A DNA stretch of 39,730 nucleotides, taken from positions 1-39,730 of IMG/VR virus record IMGVR_UViG_3300009431_000053; one strand, written 5' to 3'. This document shows, in pieces, positions 22,807 to 29,379 of this stretch (positions within the stretch are counted from its first letter, which is position 1; each line of letters opens with the position of its first letter). Position numbers and translations under genes: made by a program. The stretch comes from a virus. The notes under the pieces were generated by a model that was not told the DNA's origin, did not search any database, and saw only the letters and a program-made list of their open reading frames with translations.

Positions 22807-22914
22807 CGGGCTTGATAACTAGGAAGAAAATAGAGGATGGAAACAACAAAACCATCCTCCGAAGATATCACAAGGGGAGGTTATCGGTGGAAACGACGGG
22901 AGTTACCAAGCCCG
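22807..22914 (+). ncRNA. Candidate structured RNA or leader
   Basis: CGGGCTTGATAACT (22807-22820) pairs with AGTTACCAAGCCCG (22901-22914) with a single mismatch. Inside, GAGGATGG (22833-22840) pairs perfectly with CCATCCTC (22852-22859) over an A-rich loop, leaving room for another short stem. The local GC content is higher than in the surrounding intergenic DNA. Frames through it look non-coding. It could be a small RNA or the 5' part of a transcript into the RHH gene. Confidence 0.4.
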
Positions 22915-22933
22915 ATAAGAATGAGGGGGAAAC

Positions 22934-22965
22934 TTGTATATATTATTATTGTCATTATTGACAAT
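22934..22965 (+). promoter_or_regulatory. Promoter with operator palindrome at a leaderless start
   Basis: A TTGTATATATTA TATA box is followed by a perfect 7-bp inverted repeat, ATTGTCA (22948-22954) and TGACAAT (22959-22965), that ends directly at the ATG at 22966. The TATA-to-ATG distance of about 27 nt predicts a leaderless mRNA, and no ribosome site is present. The palindrome would be a natural autoregulatory site. Confidence 0.45.
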
Positions 22966-23088
22966 ATGAAAACAATACATCTGGAAATAAGGGAGGACAT
23001 TGTGCAAAAATTGATGACGCTCAAACGACCGAGAGAATCATATTCAAATGTGATACAAAGATTGTTGGAGGGATTTTATCGGGTATAA
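22966..23088 (+). CDS. RHH / VapB-type antitoxin-like protein
   Basis: A 40-residue protein, MKTIHLEIREDIVQKLMTL...SYSNVIQRLLEGFYRV, with the strand-helix-helix pattern of archaeal VapB-type (DUF217-like) antitoxins: a KTIHLEIRED strand, a short turn and a SNVIQRLL helix. A partner toxin (PIN-domain protein) would normally follow, but the next frames encode a zinc ribbon and a small helical protein. It therefore looks like an orphan regulator, perhaps controlling its own promoter through the adjacent palindrome. Confidence 0.55.
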   Translation: MKTIHLEIREDIVQKLMTLKRPRESYSNVIQRLLEGFYRV

Positions 23089-23188
23089 ACGGATCTGTGT
23101 CAAGTGCGGTGAGAAATTTGTATCTGGAGGAACAAAGGAATGTCCTTACTGTGAAGATGGCGGGCATGTCATAGATATTAGGGTGTGA
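23078..23188 (+). CDS. Zinc-ribbon frame without a standard start codon
   Basis: The frame encodes about 36 residues including CVKCGEKFVSGG and ECPYCEDGG, a convincing zinc ribbon. It has no ATG, GTG or TTG before the first Cys. A GGAGG ribosome-like site (23067-23071) lies 6 nt before an ATC at 23078, so either a rare start codon is used or it is reached by a +1 shift near the end of the RHH gene. It may also be a broken gene. Confidence 0.35.
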   Translation: MGYKRICVKCGEKFVSGGTKECPYCEDGGHVIDIRV

Positions 23189-23192
23189 TACG

Positions 23193-23330
23193 ATGAACCA
23201 TGAGCATCGAAAACGGTTAACAGATGAGATACGAGCATTGCGGGATCCATATGGTCATACGCCGACCAGAGAAATTATAGATATAATCCGGAGAGAAATT
23301 CGGATGGCAAAAGGATCTGACGAAGGATGA
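23193..23330 (+). CDS. Small helical protein
   Basis: A 45-residue, highly charged protein, MNHEHRKRLTDEIRAL..., predicted to be two helices joined by a DPYGHTPT turn. It starts 4 nt after the zinc-ribbon frame and ends 15 nt before the ParB-like gene. No function is assigned. Confidence 0.4.
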   Translation: MNHEHRKRLTDEIRALRDPYGHTPTREIIDIIRREIRMAKGSDEG

Positions 23331-23345
23331 GAGGAGGGAAATACA

Positions 23346-23825
23346 ATGGAAATAGTATACAAGAAAATATCTGAACTTAAACCCTGGGACCGTAATCCCC
23401 AGCTCCATAATGAGGTTGCAATATCGAAGAGTATAGAACGTTTTGGGTTCAGGGCCCCGATTATTATACAGAAAGGAACAGGGAGAATTATCTCCGGACA
23501 TGGTCGAATAAAAGCACTTAAAATGATAGGGAAAGAAGAAGTGCCATGTATCGAGTGGGATGTCACGGACGAGAATGAGATGAAGGCATACACCATCTTG
23601 GATAATTCCCTCACAATATTTCCTGGGATGGATGAAGATATACTGGGTGAACTGGTTAGAGAGCTTGATAATGAAATGGAAGATTTCAATTTAGATATAT
23701 TGGGATTTGAAGGAGATAAATTAAAGGAGTTACTTGGGAAAATTGAGATTGAAATATTTGAACCTGAATATGATGAAAATATGGAGACAGAAAATGAATG
23801 TCCAAAATGTGGATTTAAATGGTAG
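23346..23825 (+). CDS. ParB-like nuclease-domain protein
   Basis: A 159-residue protein with a ParB/Srx N-terminal fold: ISELKPWDRNPQLH near residue 8 and ISGHGRIKALKMIG near residue 50 form the CTP- or DNA-binding pocket. There is no central helix-turn-helix or dimerisation domain as in chromosomal ParB. Proteins of this short type are often linked to phage DNA methyltransferases, as here, where it overlaps the C5-methyltransferase gene by 32 nt. The C-terminus ends in a single CPKC pair. A GAGGAGGGAAATACA site precedes the ATG. Confidence 0.7.
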   Translation: MEIVYKKISELKPWDRNPQLHNEVAISKSIERFGFRAPIIIQKGTGRIISGHGRIKALKMIGKEEVPCIEWDVTDENEMKAYTILDNSLTIFPGMDEDILGELVRELDNEMEDFNLDILGFEGDKLKELLGKIEIEIFEPEYDENMETENECPKCGFKW

Positions 23826-24786
23826 GCCTACAGTAATATCATTATTTGCTGGATGCGGAGGATCTTCTCTCGGTTATAAAATGGCAGGATATAAAGAACT
23901 TCTTGCTATTGAATGGGATGATAATGCGATTGAAACCTTTAAACTAAATTTTGATTCACCTATCGAAAAATGGGATATTCGAGAACTTGTGGGACAGAAA
24001 GTATTGGATTATTGTAATATAAAGAAAGGAGAACTTGATCTTTTAGATGGGTCTCCACCATGTCAAGGATTTTCAACGGCGGGAAAACGAAAAGTATCTG
24101 ATATTCGTAATGATCTTGTAAATCATAATATCCGATTAATTGATGAGATTCAGCCGAAAGTATTTGTTATCGAGAATGTTTCTGGAATGGTCAAAGGAAA
24201 GATGAAAGGATTATTTATCGAATATATGAAGAAAATGAAATCTATGAATTATGTTGTAAAATGTAAACTTTTGAATGCAATGTATTATCAAGTTCCACAA
24301 TCACGACAAAGGTTAATATTTATGGGTGTAAGAAAAGATTTAGACAAAGATCCGAGTTATCCAATACCGAGTAAGAAAATAATAACAGTTAAAGAAGCAT
24401 TAAAGAATATTCAGAATAATATCTTACCTCCATTGTTATCAAACTTTGTAAAAAATTACGTTCCAAAAATGAAAATGGGTCAGAATTTAAACGATGTGGG
24501 ATATAAGGGAGGATTTCAAACAAAAAGGATTAATTCCCGTTATCCATCACCGACATTGACGAAAATAATAGGAGGCATAGGTTTTGGTCATCACATTCAT
24601 CCATATGAAGATAGAGTATTATCAATTTCTGAATTAAAGAGATTACATACCTTTCCAGATAATTTTAAATTCATTGGAAAATATCAAATTAAATCAGCAA
24701 GAATTGGAAATTCCGTGCCGCCTTTAATGATGAAGGCAATTGCATTAAGAATAAAAAAGGATATATTAATGGTGGAAAAATGGTAA
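23794..24786 (+). CDS. C5-cytosine DNA methyltransferase (full length)
   Basis: A 330-residue Dcm-type enzyme with all key motifs: I (SLFAGCGGSSLG, residue 16 on), IV (GSPPCQGFS with catalytic Cys 90), VI (IENV, 126-129), VIII (PQSRQRL, 168-174), and X (ARIGNSVPPLM near the C-terminus). The start at 23794 follows GGAGACAGAAA; an open frame from 23734 lies wholly inside the ParB-like gene. It overlaps that gene and the radical-SAM gene downstream, so the three are a coupled set. It presumably methylates viral DNA, and the adjacent radical-SAM enzyme could modify the base further. Confidence 0.85.
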   Translation: MNVQNVDLNGRPTVISLFAGCGGSSLGYKMAGYKELLAIEWDDNAIETFKLNFDSPIEKWDIRELVGQKVLDYCNIKKGELDLLDGSPPCQGFSTAGKRKVSDIRNDLVNHNIRLIDEIQPKVFVIENVSGMVKGKMKGLFIEYMKKMKSMNYVVKCKLLNAMYYQVPQSRQRLIFMGVRKDLDKDPSYPIPSKKIITVKEALKNIQNNILPPLLSNFVKNYVPKMKMGQNLNDVGYKGGFQTKRINSRYPSPTLTKIIGGIGFGHHIHPYEDRVLSISELKRLHTFPDNFKFIGKYQIKSARIGNSVPPLMMKAIALRIKKDILMVEKW

Positions 24787-26033
24787 AACCTGTTGGAATA
24801 TTATTGTTCACTCATCCTGATACCATTAAGGTATATCGTGAGAATACAACAAATTATTCTTTCGACAATAAAAAGGGTGGTGGCATAAAGAAAGTCATAT
24901 CTGAACTTGAGGTTCCATATGAGTTTTGTTCGCATAGTACAATGGGTAATTATGATGATGTGATATGTTCATTGACTTCCTTTAATGATGTGTTAAACTT
25001 AGTCATAAATGTTCCTAATAATCTGAAAAATACTCGGATACATATCGGTGGCCCTGCATGTAATAATATTCGTCCCATAATTCCATATATTTATTCGGCA
25101 AATTTTGGAAGATGTGATGAGGGAAAAATAAACAAAATATTGAATCATGAACCATTAAAGTCAGTTTGGTATAAAGATGAAGATCCCGATTTTTCAGGAG
25201 AATATGAGGTTGATACGTCCTCAGTTAAAGGATTAGGTGATAATGAACGTTCTTTTGGATGTCCCCAAAAATGTGCTTTTTGTTTTTATTCTCACTGGAA
25301 TGGTTATAGAACAAAGGGAAAGGGTAGTCATTATGGGTCAGGTATTGAATATGAAGAAGATTTCTTTCAGTGTTTGGATTGGCCCAAAATAGATAAGTCT
25401 CGATATGGCTTAACGGCACTTGACGGGGTAACCGAAGAAACAAGATCGAGGGTACATAAGAAAATAACAAGACAAGATATAAAGGATACATTATTGAGAT
25501 CGAATGAAATAGAATCAGAAAAAGGGTTCAGATTGAAGATATATTTAATTGTGGGGTACCCTTGGGAAAATAAAGATGAATTAGATAAATTTGATTTGCC
25601 TATAATATTCAAGGAAATAGAGGACAATCTCATAAATAAGTTTACAGTAAGATTACAGATTTCTCATTTCATTCCATTCCAAAAAACACCCTTATGGAAT
25701 GTTCCATTCAATTTCTATAATTATCGTAAATGGGCAAAATCACATCCGAGATTATATGATAGTCAGAAAGTGAGAGTTTTCTCTGGAGTAGGAAATCCAT
25801 CCCCTGCATTGGCAGGAACAAGTACTATACTTCAACGAGCATGGAATGATGATACGGATGTAATACGACTTTTGGCTACAAAGAAGTTTAGACGAATGAA
25901 AGTATCTCAACAATTGAGTATAATGAGAAGGAATTTCAATCGTTTTTTTGTGGAACAAAATGTAGAAACCATCAAAAACATAATTACTCCGAATAAATAT
26001 GATAAGATTATCTGGAGGGACAAAAACAAATGA
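24780..26033 (+). CDS. Radical SAM protein with B12-binding-like N-terminal region
   Basis: A 417-residue protein whose start overlaps the methyltransferase stop. Cys 161, 165 and 168 in SFGCPQKCAFC form the SAM-cluster motif. The 150 residues before it resemble the Rossmann-like N-terminal domain of B12-binding radical-SAM proteins, including IHIGGPACNN, though no clear DxHxxG motif is seen. The C-terminal 100 residues are helical and basic. Many such enzymes methylate unreactive carbons. Coupling to a C5-methyltransferase hints at a base or virion modification. It is not closely similar to the other radical-SAM protein apart from the shared IGGPA segment. Confidence 0.65.
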   Translation: MVKPVGILLFTHPDTIKVYRENTTNYSFDNKKGGGIKKVISELEVPYEFCSHSTMGNYDDVICSLTSFNDVLNLVINVPNNLKNTRIHIGGPACNNIRPIIPYIYSANFGRCDEGKINKILNHEPLKSVWYKDEDPDFSGEYEVDTSSVKGLGDNERSFGCPQKCAFCFYSHWNGYRTKGKGSHYGSGIEYEEDFFQCLDWPKIDKSRYGLTALDGVTEETRSRVHKKITRQDIKDTLLRSNEIESEKGFRLKIYLIVGYPWENKDELDKFDLPIIFKEIEDNLINKFTVRLQISHFIPFQKTPLWNVPFNFYNYRKWAKSHPRLYDSQKVRVFSGVGNPSPALAGTSTILQRAWNDDTDVIRLLATKKFRRMKVSQQLSIMRRNFNRFFVEQNVETIKNIITPNKYDKIIWRDKNK

Positions 26034-26335
26034 TATTCTACAACCTTCTACCTTCTCATATCAAGATTCTGCTCTACATTAACAAACCAATTGGGTTCAA
26101 GGAACTTGCAGAGAAAACAGGATATTCATTTGCCATGATTTATTCTCATTGCACAAAACTGAAAAATGAAGGTTTGATAAAATATGTGGAGGATGGCAGG
26201 GGTCGCAATTGTCGTTCATATACGAGAGTAGCACCAACCATTTTATCTATATTCATCAAGATCAATCATCAAGGATTAACGATGATTGAGATAATGAGAG
26301 AGAACGGACAGAAGGAACGATATAGGGTGTGTTGA
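26030..26335 (+). CDS. Winged-helix transcriptional regulator
   Basis: A 101-residue protein with an N-terminal helix-turn-helix (GFKELAEKTGYSFAMIYSHC) followed by a wing (KYVEDGRGRNCRSYTRV), like MarR or ArsR family members. It starts at an ATGA overlap with the radical-SAM gene. Directly before the terminase genes, it may control the switch to late transcription. Confidence 0.6.
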   Translation: MIFYNLLPSHIKILLYINKPIGFKELAEKTGYSFAMIYSHCTKLKNEGLIKYVEDGRGRNCRSYTRVAPTILSIFIKINHQGLTMIEIMRENGQKERYRVC

Positions 26336-26336
26336 T

Positions 26337-26834
26337 ATGGGATTTAAAAAGTTTTCACCTGTTCAATTTGGACAGAAATATCTTGAAGCACTTGATAAAG
26401 GAATCATTCAAAAAATAGATATTATTAAATACATGAAGATTTCATCAGCAACATTTTATGCATATTGGAAGGATCCTGAATATCGAGCTCAAACTAAAAA
26501 AACGATAGAGAAATTTGAACACAAGGTAAAAGAATTGAAATTAGGAACAAATCATAGGGAAAAAATTATTGAGACGGCATACCGTTTGCATGAACGTGGA
26601 ATTGCTGATGCCATTTCCCAAAAATCTTGGGCAAAGGCAAGAAAGATTTCAATTGATGCATTGAAGATATGCAAAACTGAAATGGAGATTGAAAGGGTGT
26701 TTGTTGCCATTGGTGAGGTGAACATACAGAATACACAGGTTAATATTCATAGTGAAGTTCAGGTTGTAGTTGATGAAATGTGGGCGAAATTATGTGAAGG
26801 TTGCAGAGCAAAGATCAAGGAGATATTGAAATGA
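26337..26834 (+). CDS. Probable terminase small subunit
   Basis: A 165-residue protein with an N-terminal helix-turn-helix-like segment (IIKYMKISSATFYAYWKDPEYR), a helical middle and a conserved-looking strand-rich VNIQNTQVNIHSE region before the last helix. The pattern of an HTH head, helical oligomerisation core and position upstream of the large terminase fits a DNA-recognition small subunit. Three small genes intervene before the large subunit. Direct family membership is not visible. Confidence 0.5.
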   Translation: MGFKKFSPVQFGQKYLEALDKGIIQKIDIIKYMKISSATFYAYWKDPEYRAQTKKTIEKFEHKVKELKLGTNHREKIIETAYRLHERGIADAISQKSWAKARKISIDALKICKTEMEIERVFVAIGEVNIQNTQVNIHSEVQVVVDEMWAKLCEGCRAKIKEILK

Positions 26835-27097
26835 AATTATATAGAAAAATACCGATAGTAATAGAAGCAGGGAGATGGTTCACATCAGATGAACTACCGG
26901 ATATTATTTCAATGTATGATGTATCAAATGACAATATTTGTCAAGAATGTGGGAAAAATATGTATTCGCATGGATGGATACAAACATTAGAGGGTGAGCA
27001 TATCGTTTGTCCTGGTGATTGGGTAATCAAAGGTATAGAAGGAGAATATTATTCATGTAAAGATAGAATATTTAAAAAAATATATACTGAGGAATGA
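26831..27097 (+). CDS. Conserved phage protein (GDWVIKG family)
   Basis: An 88-residue protein opening MKLYRKIPIVIEAGRW and closing GDWVIKGIEGEYYSCKDRIFKKIY. This matches a small protein family widespread in phages whose role is unknown. It differs in having a CQEC pair in the middle. It starts at an ATGA overlap with the putative small terminase. Confidence 0.6.
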   Translation: MKLYRKIPIVIEAGRWFTSDELPDIISMYDVSNDNICQECGKNMYSHGWIQTLEGEHIVCPGDWVIKGIEGEYYSCKDRIFKKIYTEE

Positions 27098-27099
27098 AA

Positions 27100-27279
27100 A
27101 TGAAAAATCATTATTGTGATGGTTGTGGAGAAATAAATTTTGGGTTTCATAATGAAGGAGCACGGAAATGGTGTGATAATTGTGGTTCCCCTCATGTCAT
27201 AACAGAGAATAAAATCAAGGTTATAACGAAAACATTCGATAATAAATATTGTGGTCATCTGATAAATTTCAAGGAGTGA
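27100..27279 (+). CDS. Small zinc-ribbon protein
   Basis: A 59-residue protein starting MKNHYCDGCGEINFGF with a second pair WCDNCG. The ATG at 27100 has the GGAATGAAA spacing used elsewhere in this genome; an alternative ATG lies 6 nt upstream. Confidence 0.5.
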   Translation: MKNHYCDGCGEINFGFHNEGARKWCDNCGSPHVITENKIKVITKTFDNKYCGHLINFKE

Positions 27280-27283
27280 TAAA

Positions 27284-27400
27284 ATGAAATGTCCTAAATG
27301 TAAGTCTGATATTGAGATGAGAGAAACTTGTTGTCATTTTATATGCCGTCATTGTGGGTATGGGGTGGCAAAAATCAAGAGGAAACAAGAGGGTTGTTAA
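27284..27400 (+). CDS. Small zinc-ribbon protein
   Basis: A 38-residue protein, MKCPKCKSDIEMRETCCHFICRHCGYG..., with CPKC and CRHC pairs and an extra CC. It follows an AAGGAGTGATAAA site and ends 3 nt before the large terminase gene. Confidence 0.55.
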   Translation: MKCPKCKSDIEMRETCCHFICRHCGYGVAKIKRKQEGC

Positions 27401-27403
27401 TGC

Positions 27404-29038
27404 ATGAATTATCTCAAAAATGCCATAGAAAAATATGAACGATATAGTTCAATGGCACGGTTTGAGTTGTTCTTTTTAAAAAATTTTAAATCATTTATTC
27501 GGAAAATGAAGATTGAGAACATAACGGCGTTATATGCTCCACAGTGGGAGATTGCGGAGCATATTATCCATTCTGTTATCTTTCGAGATATGGAACAAAT
27601 ATATGTTGAGTTTTCTCGACAGAGTGGGAAAACATATACAATGGCATGGATTGTATCTTATCTCTCTTATTATCTCCCAATTTATGCCGATGAATCCCAA
27701 GTATACGATAATGAAGTATCAACAATGTTGGTATATTTTTGTGGTGGAATTAGAACGGGAATATTTGCCCCTGGTCTAAAACAGTCGAATTTTGCTTATA
27801 TTCGTATTCGGGCGATAGTTCATCGGATGATTGACAAATATAAAATAGATATGAAGGTTGATCGACAAGATTATATCGAGTTCCCGTCGGGATCCAAAGT
27901 CTCGATTTTTACTGCTTCTCCAGGCTCTCACATCGAAGGAGCAACATTGGATTTTATTTATATCGACGAAGCTCAAGATGTTGAGGATATCATGTTGAAG
28001 AAATCTATATTTCCGATGGGAACGCATACAATGGCAACATCGGTTTTGGTTGGCACACCTACAATGACACTTGATAAGAAAAGATATTTTTATGACAAGA
28101 TAACTGAAGGCACAAATTGTTATATCTATGATTGGAATGAGATCGCGAAATATTCTGATGCTTATGCGACATATGTCCAAGGACAGATTGAATTATATGG
28201 AAAAGATGATATTGGGTTCCAATGCTCTTATCTCTTGAGGTGGCCGATTGAATCCCTATCATTCACAGATTACTCACAGTTAAAACGAAATGGGAGAGCC
28301 GACATTAGAAGGATAAAAACTGCACTCGTGAACAATTTCAAGGAGACATTGGACAATATTTATGTGGGAATTGATGTGGCAAAATCTCCCGATTCTACTG
28401 TTTGCACTGTGATACAATTGGTTAAAATTATGGATGATGATCCCGATTATAACGAGGAACGCCCCTATAAAATGATAATACTCGATTGGTTGGAGCTGAT
28501 GGGTGATACATACGATAAACAGATTGAAATCGTATATGAGTTTTTATGCAGATATGCCATAAGGAGAATATCGGTTGATGCTGTGGGAGTGGGCGATGTA
28601 TTCGTTGATATGTTGGAACGCAAATTCGTGGTGGGCAATTTTCTACATCATCGACACACAAAGATAAAATCACTTAAATGGACACAATACAATCATCACG
28701 ATATTTTTCGGAGGTTACATAATGAATGGTGGGAGGGACGAATCCTATATCCTGACGATGGGTCGATGGAGAGTATAAAGTTTAAATACCAATTTTCTCG
28801 GCTCGGATATGAATATCAAAGAGGACTATTGAAATGTCATCATCCCACGGGAGAACATGATGATTATTGTTCGAGCTTGGGAAATTGTATTGATGCCATA
28901 GGATTAGATTATTTCATGCCACATAAAGTCATAAGTGAGATTTCCAAGGAAGTAGCAAAGTTTTCGGGTTCTTCAAATATTCCTTCAATTCGAGGATTCA
29001 GTGGAGGAACACAAAGATCAGATGTATGGGTGATGTAA
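27404..29038 (+). CDS. terL: Terminase large subunit
   Basis: A 544-residue genome-packaging motor. The ATPase has Walker A SRQSGKT (71-77) and Walker B FIYIDEAQD (184-192), with a coupling motif near GTPTM (218). The RNase H-like nuclease has its first Asp in VGIDVAKSPD (324), a second in ISVDAVGVGD (392), and a third in EHDDY (486-487). All catalytic elements are present. It pumps DNA into the prohead through the portal and cuts concatemers. The stop overlaps the next gene by one base. Confidence 0.85.
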   Translation: MNYLKNAIEKYERYSSMARFELFFLKNFKSFIRKMKIENITALYAPQWEIAEHIIHSVIFRDMEQIYVEFSRQSGKTYTMAWIVSYLSYYLPIYADESQVYDNEVSTMLVYFCGGIRTGIFAPGLKQSNFAYIRIRAIVHRMIDKYKIDMKVDRQDYIEFPSGSKVSIFTASPGSHIEGATLDFIYIDEAQDVEDIMLKKSIFPMGTHTMATSVLVGTPTMTLDKKRYFYDKITEGTNCYIYDWNEIAKYSDAYATYVQGQIELYGKDDIGFQCSYLLRWPIESLSFTDYSQLKRNGRADIRRIKTALVNNFKETLDNIYVGIDVAKSPDSTVCTVIQLVKIMDDDPDYNEERPYKMIILDWLELMGDTYDKQIEIVYEFLCRYAIRRISVDAVGVGDVFVDMLERKFVVGNFLHHRHTKIKSLKWTQYNHHDIFRRLHNEWWEGRILYPDDGSMESIKFKYQFSRLGYEYQRGLLKCHHPTGEHDDYCSSLGNCIDAIGLDYFMPHKVISEISKEVAKFSGSSNIPSIRGFSGGTQRSDVWVM

Positions 29039-29313
29039 TGGAAGTAAAAGACACAATAATAAGAGAAAGGGAGCATAAAGGGAAATGTAACAGATGCGAT
29101 AATCCCAAAGCAATGATAAAAACAGTCGTATATGTCGATTGTGAATATTGTAAGGCTTGGCATATGCATGAAAATCTTACATTGAACAAGAATGAATTTA
29201 GGGAAGCACTTGAAAAGATAAACGAAAATATTATATCTCTTGAGAAACATATGAGTGATGTTCTAAATATTAAAATTGTTGTAAAGGAGATGGAAGTTGA
29301 AATTGATAAATGA
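29038..29313 (+). CDS. Small zinc-ribbon and coiled-coil protein
   Basis: A 91-residue protein with CNRC and CEYC pairs in the first half, followed by a charged coiled coil (about residues 50-91). It starts at the TAATG overlap with the terminase stop. Its position between terminase and portal suggests a packaging accessory, but no such family is recognised. Confidence 0.45.
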   Translation: MEVKDTIIREREHKGKCNRCDNPKAMIKTVVYVDCEYCKAWHMHENLTLNKNEFREALEKINENIISLEKHMSDVLNIKIVVKEMEVEIDK

Positions 29314-29361
29314 GGGGTAAGAACAGTCTCCGTTCGTGGACTCGTGAGAGCCAACCCCTCA
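29311..29361 (+). promoter_or_regulatory. GC-richer stem-loop in front of the portal gene
   Basis: TGAGGGGT (29311-29318) pairs perfectly with ACCCCTCA (29354-29361); inside, AGTC (29325-29328) can pair with GACT (29339-29342), or TCTC with GAGA. It begins at the stop codon of the upstream gene and ends about 10 nt before the portal ribosome site (GAGGAG). Confidence 0.4.
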
Positions 29362-29379
29362 TCTTGTTGAGGAGATTAT

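Noticed and set aside
22755-22961. Open frame of 68 codons on the plus strand
   Set aside because: It crosses the paired arms of the structured region, has no ribosome site and an unconvincing composition; the real gene starts at 22966 in another frame.
29311-29361. tRNA-like element with an 8-bp acceptor-like stem
   Set aside because: It is only 51 nt long and lacks the D, anticodon and T arms of a tRNA.
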